From: Balneolaceae bacterium
Lineage (GTDB): Bacteria; Bacteroidota; Rhodothermia; Balneolales; Balneolaceae
Direction: 5' to 3'
DNA length: 5,029 nt
Assembly (NCBI GenBank): GCA_007118525.1
Contig: SKRK01000271.1
Coordinates: 1-5,029, forward strand
Each line of letters begins with the position of its first letter. The stretch's first letter is position 1. The notes under the pieces were generated by a model. The model did no database searches. It saw nothing but the letters and a program-made list of their open reading frames with translations, and had not been told where the DNA came from. Below are positions 1-5,029 of this stretch, one piece after another. The position numbers and the translations under genes were made by a program.

Positions 1-294
1 AAACAGCATAGCCCATCCCCTCTCCCAAAATTCCATCAGCTCTTCCCGGCTTTTGAAATCGTCAATAAACTCATCTTCCCTGTTGCGCCAGGGCTTTTCA
101 CCGTCTTCGCTGCGGAAGTTGGTCCAAAGAGATGTTAAGCAACCCGAGATGTGCTTCATGAGCGCCGCTATGGATAGATCATATCCCTGAACATGTTCGT
201 GAACCTGGGAGTCATCAAGTTGACTCAATGACTTTTCCGTTAAACGTTTATTGTGCATCAATAAGCGGTTGATTCCCTGAAGACGTTTTTCCAT
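1..294 (-). CDS. DinB-superfamily protein, DUF1572-like (N-terminal 98 residues, cut by window edge)
   Basis: The reading frame is open from an ATG at 294 to the left edge, so the C-terminal part lies outside. The start is well fixed because an in-frame TAA lies six bases upstream of this ATG; no Shine-Dalgarno match is visible. The 98 visible residues form amphipathic helices. Around residues 41-50 is SIAALMKHIS, whose His48 fits the first metal-ligand histidine of the DinB/YfiT four-helix-bundle fold. It is followed by a tryptophan-rich stretch with DGEKPWRNREDEF at about 64-76, which I recognise as typical of DUF1572 proteins. Members are usually about 150-180 residues, so roughly half is missing. 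Family members are metal-dependent bundle proteins, some being thiol-dependent transferases; the role of this subgroup is not established. It is divergent from the small gene at 380. The DinB-superfamily call is fairly safe; the exact subfamily is from memory. Confidence 0.75.
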   Translation of the reverse strand, partial: MEKRLQGINRLLMHNKRLTEKSLSQLDDSQVHEHVQGYDLSIAALMKHISGCLTSLWTNFRSEDGEKPWRNREDEFIDDFKSREELMEFWERGWAMLF

Positions 295-379
295 AGGTTA
301 TCTTTGAACTTTTTGTGGTAATTTATTGCTTTAAAGTACTCCAAAGGAGCGTTAAATCCCATTCCAATACAGCAACACT

Positions 380-637
380 ATGATTACTCTTCTCAGAAAT
401 AAGCACGATACTGAAGCTGATTTGATCGAAGATCGGCTTAAAAAGCTGGTTGTTGCTTATAAAACTGTTATAGATCCGCAGATTGATTCGGCATATATAG
501 AGGAGAGCGGAAACAAGGTTGTACAAGGTGATCACATGGAGACCTGGTTCAGGCAGCTTGAATCCGAACTTTCCTGGCAGCGCTCACTCAGTGGAGACGG
601 CTGCTTTATCGACCCGGAAACAGGTAATATTTGTTAA
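380..637 (+). CDS. Small protein, possible cysteine-less glutaredoxin/thioredoxin-fold
   Basis: An 85-residue protein I do not recognise by name. It begins MITLLRNKHDTEADLIEDRL and continues with LVVAYKTV, the order expected of a glutaredoxin or GST N-terminal domain: strand 1, active-site loop, helix 1, strand 2. The loop where C-x-x-C would sit reads NKHDTEAD and has no cysteine. Later, IEESGNKVVQGDHMETWFRQLESEL (about 40-64) resembles the glutaredoxin end, with a beta-hairpin, a Gly and the last helix. The tail, about 65-85, carries the only cysteines, Cys75 and Cys85, the latter being the final residue. An in-frame TAA lies 27 bases upstream, so this ATG is the first available. The AAAGGAG at 343-349 is about 30 bases away, too far to serve as its ribosome site. 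The acidic, structured composition favours a real gene over the antisense frame. The fold assignment is inference. Confidence 0.62.
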   Translation: MITLLRNKHDTEADLIEDRLKKLVVAYKTVIDPQIDSAYIEESGNKVVQGDHMETWFRQLESELSWQRSLSGDGCFIDPETGNIC

Positions 638-784
638 CTTATACACACTAAAGATATTTTATTACTGGAATAGCAATTGGTTTATAAAACGCTTATACTG
701 TAAGTGATAAATAGAACGACACCCGGTAAGGCACTTCTAGGATAGACGCGTTAACCCAACTCTTCTCTTTTGAATATTCTTCTG

Positions 785-801
785 GGTGAATTAATTACAC
801 C
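785..801 (+). other. Imperfect inverted repeat in the cold-shock gene leader
   Basis: GGTG (785-788) pairs with CACC (798-801). After one A-A mismatch, AAT pairs with ATT around a very small loop, so the whole element is GGTGAATTAATTACACC. It ends 11 bases before the cold-shock ATG. It could be a small leader hairpin affecting translation or an operator-like palindrome. The sequence shows the symmetry only; function is inference. Confidence 0.3.
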
Positions 802-812
802 AATACAATACA

Positions 813-1031
813 ATGACACAACAAGGCAAAGTAAAATGGTTCGACACTGAAAAAGGATTTGGTTTCATCGAGCCTGCGGACGGAAGTAAAGATATTTTCG
901 TACACAGAAATAACGTAGAAAATTTAGGCCCAAATCAAGGACTGGAAGACGGCGAAGAAGTTGAATTCTCCGTAGAAGAGACACCTAAAGGCTTAAGTGC
1001 AGTTGAAGTAAGAAGCCTCACTTACGAATAG
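813..1031 (+). CDS. CspA-family cold-shock protein
   Basis: A 72-residue single cold-shock domain, the normal length for the CspA family. These proteins bind single-stranded RNA and DNA in the cytoplasm and melt RNA secondary structure, helping translation and transcription at low temperature or under stress. The OB-fold signature is complete: GKVKWFD at 5-11, RNP1 as KGFGFI at 14-19 and RNP2 as DIFVH at 27-31. The C-terminal strands carry EEVEFSVEETPKG and AVEVRSL. The aromatic nucleic-acid contacts Trp9, Phe16, Phe18, Phe29 and His31 are all present. The protein is strongly acidic, as many Csp proteins are. There is no Shine-Dalgarno; the ATG sits in a CAATA-CAATA-CAATG tandem (801-815), an A-rich leader of the kind Bacteroidota use. 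About 175 bases separate it from the preceding gene, enough for its own promoter and a long leader. I saw no convincing promoter there. An intrinsic terminator follows directly. Confidence 0.95.
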   Translation: MTQQGKVKWFDTEKGFGFIEPADGSKDIFVHRNNVENLGPNQGLEDGEEVEFSVEETPKGLSAVEVRSLTYE

Positions 1032-1051
1032 GTAGAAAACTTATTAAAGGC

Positions 1052-1092
1052 AAAAGCCCATCCTCATTAAGTTGAGTGATGGGCTTTTTTTT
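1052..1092 (+). terminator. Rho-independent terminator of the cold-shock gene
   Basis: GCCCATC (1056-1062) pairs with GATGGGC (1078-1084). An inner CTCA/TGAG helix (1063-1066 with 1073-1076) is separated from it by one bulged T at 1077, and the loop is TTAAGT. Eight T residues follow (1085-1092), and AAAA lies ahead of the left arm. It starts 21 bases after the csp stop codon. Read on the minus strand the hairpin is followed by only TTTT then GCC, so it may also weakly stop the converging dksA-like transcript. Confidence 0.92.
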
Positions 1093-1143
1093 GGTCTATA
1101 TCTTCGACCGACAGTACTCTCTGTTATTCAGATTGCTATCTAT

Positions 1144-1587
1144 TTATGAGGCCTGCACTTTATCAAGGCCGCGATTTTTTGCTGCGATACTGTAGCGGGT
1201 ATGTGGTGCATACTCAAGTCGTCTCTTCTCAATGGGTTGACCCGTGGCACGGCACATGCCATATGTGCCATTCTCGATGCGAACCAAGGCGCGGTTTAGT
1301 TCATTGAGAAACTTTTTGTTTCGCTGAATCAGGCGATAATTCAAATCCATGCTCTCTTCTTTGCTGCCAAGATCTCCAATATGGTGGCTCAGCGAAGATG
1401 CCTCATCTTCATTATAAGTCCTCATCTCTTCGACACTTGAAAGAAGGTAGTCCAGCTCATTTTGTACTTCCTCTTTTTTCCTAAGTATGACGGCTTCAAA
1501 ATACGCCAGTTCATTCTCGTTCAAATTGGATTTAAGCTCTTGCGTTCTTTCTTCTTCTCTTTGCTGATTTTTTTTTCTTGTTTCCAT
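1144..1587 (-). CDS. TraR/DksA-family regulator, degenerate zinc finger
   Basis: A 147-residue DksA-like protein. DksA proteins enter the RNA polymerase secondary channel with a coiled coil and, with ppGpp, adjust transcription in the stringent response. Visible parts from the chosen Met are: a charged tail (1-22), long coiled-coil helix 1 (about 24-58), the acidic tip DEASSLSHH (61-69), the returning helix (about 77-106), then GTYGMCRATGQPI and KRRLEYAPHTRYSIAAK at the C-terminus. In DksA the finger is C-x2-C...C-x2-C; here only Cys112 remains, and the other positions read Thr115, Ser133 and Ala136. Zinc binding is therefore unlikely, as I recall for many Bacteroidota relatives. The frame is open up to an ATG at 1650. 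I prefer the ATG at 1587 because the 21-residue extension (LVFCILFTESTQQ) is unlike the family and covers an inverted repeat at 1621-1641. Codons 4-7 contain a run of nine A. The gene converges on csp and is divergent from the aquaglyceroporin. Confidence 0.88.
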   Translation of the reverse strand: METRKKNQQREEERTQELKSNLNENELAYFEAVILRKKEEVQNELDYLLSSVEEMRTYNEDEASSLSHHIGDLGSKEESMDLNYRLIQRNKKFLNELNRALVRIENGTYGMCRATGQPIEKRRLEYAPHTRYSIAAKNRGLDKVQAS

Positions 1588-1620
1588 GACTCTGGCGTTT
1601 AAGATTACCTGTTGTGTTGA

Positions 1621-1641
1621 TTCTGTAAAAAGGATACAGAA
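1621..1641. repeat. Perfect 7-bp inverted repeat upstream of the dksA-like gene
   Basis: TTCTGTA (1621-1627) and TACAGAA (1635-1641) are exact reverse complements separated by seven bases (AAAAGGA). The element lies 34 bases upstream of the preferred dksA-like start, in the divergent spacer. Its size and place suit a dimeric-repressor operator or a small hairpin in the mRNA leader. No regulator gene for it is visible in the window, so function is inference. The arms differ by one base from those at 3997-4026. Confidence 0.4.
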
Positions 1642-1747
1642 AACAAGCACGCTTCGTAATAAGGGAAACCCCTATGAAGGACTGAGGTTTACGATGATCA
1701 GCTTTGTAATACAAGAGATAGGCTTGATTTCAAAATATCTATGCAAT

Positions 1748-1781
1748 TTTGAAGTAGATCAAAAACCATTCGATATCTATG
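1748..1781 (+). promoter_or_regulatory. Candidate Bacteroidota-type promoter for the aquaglyceroporin gene
   Basis: TTTG at 1748-1751 could be the -33 element. After 22 bases comes TATCTATG (1774-1781), which matches the TAnnTTTG -7 consensus at five of six fixed positions. The predicted start of transcription would be near 1788, leaving about 70 bases of leader. The rest of the 271-bp divergent spacer (1588-1858) is AT-rich and holds the repeat at 1621-1641; I saw no gene in it. This is a pattern match only, in AT-rich DNA where chance hits are common. Confidence 0.25.
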
Positions 1782-1858
1782 TTCTTTAAATATTGATAAA
1801 ATTAATTACATTGACCAAGATTCTAAACTAATACCAACCTGTCTAAAGGATAAAAAAA

Positions 1859-2629
1859 ATGTCACCTATCATAGCGGAAGTAATTGGAACTGCAATTCTT
1901 ATTCTTTTCGGAGGAGGAGTTGTAGCCAATGTAGTTTTGAACAAAACCAAAGGGAATAACAGCGGCTGGATTGTGATTACCTGGGGATGGGCGATGGGGG
2001 TTTTCGTTGCCGTATTTGCAATGGGACAATTCAGCGGAGCCCACATAAACCCGGCGGTAACGGTAGGCCTGGCGGTTGCCGGGCTGTTTAACTGGGGCAT
2101 GGTTATCCCTTATGTTATTGCACAAACCATCGGCGGATTTATCGGTGCAGTTTTGGTTTGGCTGGCTTATAAAGATCATTTTGCCATTACCGAAGATGAA
2201 GGAGTTAAACTGGCCATCTTTTCAACAGCACCGGAAATAAGAAGCTACCCTTCCAATTTCATGACTGAAGTTATCGGGACATTTATCCTTGTATATGGCG
2301 TGCTCTACATTGTCACGCCGGGATTTGTAACTGCAAATGGAGAGATGCTCTCCACGATTGTAATTAACGGGCAAGAAGTTGGATTTGGCCTGGGCGCACT
2401 GTCAGCGCTGCCGGTCGGTTTGCTTGTATTGGGTATCGGTTTGGCTCTAGGCGGACCCACGGGCTATGCTATCAATCCTGCAAGGGATCTTGGACCACGT
2501 ATCGCCCACGCGTTGCTGCCGTTCCCTCACAAAGGAAGCAGCGACTGGGCTTACTCATGGATACCCGTATTTGCTCCGCTGGTGGGCGCAGTGATCGCGG
2601 CCGGCCTCTACCTTCTGCTATCATCCTGA
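1859..2629 (+). CDS. glpF: Aquaglyceroporin, GlpF-type MIP channel
   Basis: A 256-residue inner-membrane channel of the MIP family, the normal length. It shows six hydrophobic segments, at about 3-24, 38-56, 82-104, 134-153, 180-199 and 234-254, and the two half-helix NPA loops: SGAHINPAVT (NPA 64-66) and GGPTGYAINPARDLGPR (NPA 206-208). The Asp after the second NPA-Arg (NPARD) is the mark of the glycerol-conducting branch rather than AqpZ. By alignment to E. coli GlpF the selectivity filter would be Trp44, Tyr203 and Arg209. Tyr replaces the E. coli Phe, as in Bacillus-type GlpF, which the tail PFPHKGSSDWAYSWIPV also resembles. Such channels pass glycerol, small polyols and uncharged As(OH)3/Sb(OH)3. 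AAAGGA at 1845-1850, eight bases before the ATG, is the clearest ribosome site in the window. No glpK or glpD is adjacent; the nearest neighbour is arsB, tail to tail. An arsenic-related role is therefore possible but unproven. Confidence 0.93.
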   Translation: MSPIIAEVIGTAILILFGGGVVANVVLNKTKGNNSGWIVITWGWAMGVFVAVFAMGQFSGAHINPAVTVGLAVAGLFNWGMVIPYVIAQTIGGFIGAVLVWLAYKDHFAITEDEGVKLAIFSTAPEIRSYPSNFMTEVIGTFILVYGVLYIVTPGFVTANGEMLSTIVINGQEVGFGLGALSALPVGLLVLGIGLALGGPTGYAINPARDLGPRIAHALLPFPHKGSSDWAYSWIPVFAPLVGAVIAAGLYLLLSS

Positions 2630-2630
2630 C

Positions 2631-3929
2631 TTATCCAATGAGTGACAACCAGAGATAAAGACCTAAAAGCGTGAAAAACAGAGTCGGTATTGTCAATACA
2701 ATACCGATTTTGAAGTAGTAACCCCAGGTTATCTTCACCCCTTTGTAGGAAAGCACGTGCAACCACAGCAACGTAGCCAGTGAACCGATTGGCGTAATTT
2801 TTGGCCCCAGATCCGATCCAATGATATTAGCATAGATCAACGCTTCTTTCATCAATCCTTCCGTACCCGTTGCCTCGATAGCCAGCGCATCAATCATAAC
2901 CGTTGGCATATTATTCATCATGGATGACAGAAATGCGGCAAGAAAGCCCATTAGCATAATTCCGGCAAATAGTCCCTGCTCAGTTCCCATTAGAATCACT
3001 TCAGCAAGTAGGTCGGTTAAGCCTACATTTTGAAGGCCATAAACCACTACATACATCCCGATTGAAAAAACCACAATCGCCCAGGGAGCATTCTTAATCA
3101 CTTTACGCGTATCAACTGCTTTGCTTTTTAAACCCAAAATTGAGAAGAAGATGGCAATTGTTCCGGCCACAAATGATACAGGGATGTGCACAAATTCAGC
3201 GACAAAATAGCCAATCAACAGTACCGTAAGAATAATCCATGAGAGATTAAACATACGCTCGTCACGAATAGCATCTCTGGGTTCTTTCACATCATCCAGC
3301 GAGTAGTTTTCAGGAATATCTTTGCGATATACCAGATAAAGCACAGCGAGACTCGAAATTACAGCAAAGAAGTTAGGTACGATCATCCGGCTGGCGTACT
3401 CAATAAAGCCAATGCCAAAGAAATCGGCAGAAACAATATTCACCAAATTACTTACAATTAAAGGTGAAGAGGCCGTATCGGCAATAAACCCGCAGGCCAT
3501 GACAAACGGTAAAATCATACGATCTTTGAATTTTAAGGCCCGTACCATAGCGAGTACAATTGGGGTAAGAATCAGAGCCGCACCATCGTTCGCAAAAAAC
3601 ATGGCAACAACAGCTCCCAGCAGGGTAATGTAGATAAACATCCTGAGCCCGCTTCCATTGGCAAACCGTGCCATGTGAAGCGCCGACCATTCAAAAAATC
3701 CAATTTCATCCAGAATGAGAGATATGATGATAATGGCCACAAAGGTCAGTGTGGCATTCCACACAATTTCGGTAACCGTTATTACATCCTGGAAACTTAC
3801 CACTCCTGCAATGAGTGCCAATAATGCCCCAATGGTAGCCGACCATCCGATCGACAACCCTTTAGGCTGCCAAATCACCAGTACAAGAGTGAAAAGAAAA
3901 ATCAACGTAGCAATGATAGTTAACGCCAT
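2631..3929 (-). CDS. arsB: Arsenite/antimonite efflux pump ArsB
   Basis: A 432-residue membrane protein, close to the roughly 429 residues of E. coli ArsB and recognisably similar along its whole length. ArsB exports As(III) and Sb(III) across the inner membrane, either alone by exchange with protons or driven by the ATPase ArsA. Diagnostic stretches are [15 protein letters not shown] (18-32), [15 protein letters not shown] (67-81), [12 protein letters not shown] (112-123), [14 protein letters not shown] (151-164), [10 protein letters not shown] (335-344) and [19 protein letters not shown] (373-391). About twelve hydrophobic segments fill the protein, with a charged loop near 203-227 ([15 protein letters not shown]). 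It is intact, with no frameshift. The ATG at 3929 gives the family N-terminus; no Shine-Dalgarno is visible. Its stop is one base from the aquaglyceroporin stop on the other strand. Upstream by 130 bases is the universal stress protein gene on the same strand, so co-transcription or a separate promoter in that gap are both possible. No arsR, arsA or arsC lies in the window. Confidence 0.96.
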   Translation of the reverse strand: MALTIIATLIFLFTLVLVIWQPKGLSIGWSATIGALLALIAGVVSFQDVITVTEIVWNATLTFVAIIIISLILDEIGFFEWSALHMARFANGSGLRMFIYITLLGAVVAMFFANDGAALILTPIVLAMVRALKFKDRMILPFVMACGFIADTASSPLIVSNLVNIVSADFFGIGFIEYASRMIVPNFFAVISSLAVLYLVYRKDIPENYSLDDVKEPRDAIRDERMFNLSWIILTVLLIGYFVAEFVHIPVSFVAGTIAIFFSILGLKSKAVDTRKVIKNAPWAIVVFSIGMYVVVYGLQNVGLTDLLAEVILMGTEQGLFAGIMLMGFLAAFLSSMMNNMPTVMIDALAIEATGTEGLMKEALIYANIIGSDLGPKITPIGSLATLLWLHVLSYKGVKITWGYYFKIGIVLTIPTLFFTLLGLYLWLSLIG

Positions 3930-3954
3930 TAAATAATCAGGTTAGTTTTTTCTT

Positions 3955-3985
3955 AAAAGGTATTTTGTTAACAATCATTTTAAAA
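3955..3985 (-). promoter_or_regulatory. Candidate Bacteroidota-type promoter for arsB
   Basis: On the minus strand TTTT (3985-3982) is followed after 19 bases by TACCTTTT (3962-3955). This is one base off each of the TTTG and TAnnTTTG consensus elements, with the usual spacing. Transcription would start near 3949, about 20 bases before the arsB ATG. The region is AT-rich, so the match could be chance. It would let arsB be expressed apart from the usp gene. Confidence 0.32.
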
Positions 3986-3996
3986 TGTGTCCCCAA

Positions 3997-4026
3997 TTCA
4001 GTATATCATTTGAAATTTTTACTGAA
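3997..4026. repeat. Perfect 7-bp inverted repeat between usp and arsB
   Basis: TTCAGTA (3997-4003) and TACTGAA (4020-4026) are exact reverse complements with a 16-base AT-rich spacer that itself contains ATTTGAAAT. The repeat lies 68-97 bases upstream of the arsB ATG and just upstream of the candidate promoter. There is no T-tract after it in either direction, so it is not a normal terminator. It could be an operator for an ArsR-type or other repressor, but its outward TTCA...TGAA half-sites do not match the ArsR/SmtB patterns I know. Confidence 0.35.
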
Positions 4027-4059
4027 CACACACTTTTACTCGTTTAACCATGGCTTCAT

Positions 4060-4980
4060 TCAGGTATCATCTTCTTTGCTCCGATCTGCAGGAATCGTAA
4101 GAATTGGAATATTCGCATTTCTTATGACCTGAAGGGATACTCCACCCAGAAACAGATCACTGACAAATCCTCTGCCCTGGCTTCCCATGATGATCATGGT
4201 AGAATTTTTTGCCTTAGCATTTTCAAGAATCTGCTTTACCGGCGATCCGTACCGTATGCGAATATTGATGTCAGCATCCGTTACTTTTTCAAGCTCGATT
4301 TTAAGATCTTTAAGTGAATATGTATCCTCTTTATCAAAACCCTTTAGCTTTTCGGGGTCATTTACACCCGGCCGGCCGCTTGCCTGAACATGGAGAATGT
4401 TTATCTCCCGTGCATGACCGGGGGCCAATTTTTTCACAACCTGAAATGCACGATTGGCAACCGGTGAAAAGTCTGTGGGATGCAAGATGCTTGTAAGTGA
4501 CTCTTTGCAAGATTTTATGCAGTATAGCTTACGGTCTTCCAGTTCCTTTTCATCAGATACTGATAAATTGATCAAGAATACAGGTAAATCACACCGCTGC
4601 AGCAGTTCAGTTGCAGTACTTCCAAGCAGCAGCTCCAGGTATTTGTTATGCCCCCTGTTTGCAATGATGATATAATCGGCTTCCTGCTCTTTAGCCGTAT
4701 TCAGAATTTTTAACGGTGCATAAGCATTTATTCCGAAATCAACTATTGTTTCAATCTCAAATCCAAACGGTGCAAGTTTATCTTTGTACTGTATCAATTG
4801 ATTTTTATATGATTCCTCATCAATTGATGCCATTCCCCCGGGATAAGGAACACTGATAGACGTAAATAGTGTAAACTTGCGGGTTCCAAACTTTTCAAAA
4901 TGCGCAAGACAGTCAGTAATAATCTCGCTCGCTTCAGACTGATCGAGCGCAACAAGAGCGTGTTCAAATGTCAGGTTCAT
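4060..4980 (-). CDS. Tandem-domain universal stress protein (UspA family)
   Basis: A 306-residue cytoplasmic protein made of two UspA domains, at about 1-139 and 162-297, the usual length for the two-domain form. Usp proteins bind ATP or act as dimeric stress and survival factors; the specific partner is unknown. Domain 1 opens with FEHALVALDQSEAS and ends DYIIIANRGHNKYLELLLGSTA. Domain 2 opens with LTSILHPTDFSPVANRAF and ends TMIIMGSQGRGFVSDLFLGG. The ATP motif is G-x2-G-x9-G-S/T. Domain 1 has Ala107 for the first Gly but keeps Gly110, Gly120 and Ser121. Domain 2 has Gly266, Gly269 and Gly279 but Gly280 for the Ser/Thr. Each half thus lacks one motif residue. The ATG overlaps the stop of the upstream frame as ATGA, suggesting translational coupling, and there is no close Shine-Dalgarno. 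arsB follows 130 bases downstream on the same strand. Confidence 0.93.
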   Translation of the reverse strand: MNLTFEHALVALDQSEASEIITDCLAHFEKFGTRKFTLFTSISVPYPGGMASIDEESYKNQLIQYKDKLAPFGFEIETIVDFGINAYAPLKILNTAKEQEADYIIIANRGHNKYLELLLGSTATELLQRCDLPVFLINLSVSDEKELEDRKLYCIKSCKESLTSILHPTDFSPVANRAFQVVKKLAPGHAREINILHVQASGRPGVNDPEKLKGFDKEDTYSLKDLKIELEKVTDADINIRIRYGSPVKQILENAKAKNSTMIIMGSQGRGFVSDLFLGGVSLQVIRNANIPILTIPADRSKEDDT

Positions 4981-5029
4981 ACGGTTTTAGTTTGTTTTTT
5001 AATCCTTTCTTTCAGCAGATTTTCCAATA
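4977..5029 (-). CDS. C-terminal end of an upstream gene (16 codons visible, identity unknown)
   Basis: On the minus strand the frame entering from the right edge reads LENLLKERIKKQTKTV and stops at TGA (4979-4977), which overlaps the usp ATG as ATGA. The other two minus-strand frames are closed by stops within the same 49 bases. The residues look like a basic amphipathic C-terminal helix. The overlap is typical of genes in one operon, which is the main support. It is too short to name, and a chance open frame is possible. Confidence 0.42.
   Translation of the reverse strand, partial: LENLLKERIKKQTKTV

Noticed and set aside
343..349. AAAGGAG as a Shine-Dalgarno
   Set aside because: It is about 30 bases before the ATG at 380 and no start codon lies at the proper distance; an in-frame TAA also intervenes.
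323..535. 70-codon minus-strand frame opposite the small gene
   Set aside because: It is antisense to a better-looking coding frame and its composition (Ile/Leu/Ser/Asn rich) is typical of an antisense shadow.
694..699. TATACT as a -10 box for the cold-shock gene
   Set aside because: The only TTGG-like -35 (677-682) is 11 bases away, too close, and no TTTG/TAnnTTTG pair fits better in this spacer.
1588..1650. Upstream extension of the dksA-like gene to an ATG at 1650 (168 residues)
   Set aside because: The extra 21 residues are hydrophobic and unlike the family N-terminus, and they cover an inverted repeat; the ATG at 1587 gives a normal 147-residue protein. Not fully excluded.
1659..1675. 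ATAAGGG-AAA-CCCCTAT hairpin as a terminator or operator
   Set aside because: One mismatch in a short stem, no T-tract, and no gene ends there; likely chance symmetry.
1586..1789. 67-codon plus-strand frame in the divergent spacer
   Set aside because: It overlaps the start of the dksA-like gene on the other strand, has no ribosome site, and its protein shows no recognisable or protein-like pattern.
1859..2629. Water-specific AqpZ
   Set aside because: NPARD with Asp after the second NPA-Arg and a Trp/Tyr/Arg filter indicate the glycerol-conducting branch, not AqpZ.

Overview
This 5.0-kb window is bacterial chromosome with ordinary gene density. Three features point to the Bacteroidota/Balneolota side of the tree. 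Most starts lack a Shine-Dalgarno match and sit behind A-rich leaders. The DksA-like protein keeps only one of the four zinc-ligand cysteines, as I recall for DksA-like proteins of that group. The few promoter candidates fit the TTTG / TAnnTTTG pattern better than the E. coli one. A Balneolaceae-like marine or halotolerant host is my best guess from protein resemblance; it is inference, with no database search behind it.

Left part (1-1650): a DinB-superfamily (DUF1572-like) gene runs leftwards off the edge. Divergent from it is a small 85-codon gene that looks like a thioredoxin/glutaredoxin fold without its active-site cysteines. Next, on the same strand, is a CspA-type cold-shock gene that ends in a strong intrinsic terminator. 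A TraR/DksA-like regulator gene converges on that terminator from the right.

Middle and right part (1588-5029): a 271-bp divergent spacer separates the dksA-like gene from an aquaglyceroporin gene (glpF type). The aquaglyceroporin gene meets an arsenite efflux gene (arsB) tail to tail, with a single base between the two stop codons. Upstream of arsB on the same strand is a tandem-domain universal stress protein gene. Its ATG overlaps, as ATGA, the stop of a reading frame that enters from the right edge.

The most coherent theme is metalloid handling and stress. ArsB expels As(III)/Sb(III), aquaglyceroporins conduct uncharged As(OH)3 as well as glycerol, and Usp, Csp and DksA-like proteins are general stress factors. 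No arsR, arsC, arsM or glpK is visible, so whether the channel belongs to arsenic or to glycerol metabolism cannot be settled here. No tRNA, rRNA, CRISPR array, insertion sequence or phage feature was seen. I found no convincing wholly new system. The best leads are the channel/pump pair with abutting stops, the cysteine-stripped small protein and the two related inverted repeats upstream of the dksA-like gene and arsB.
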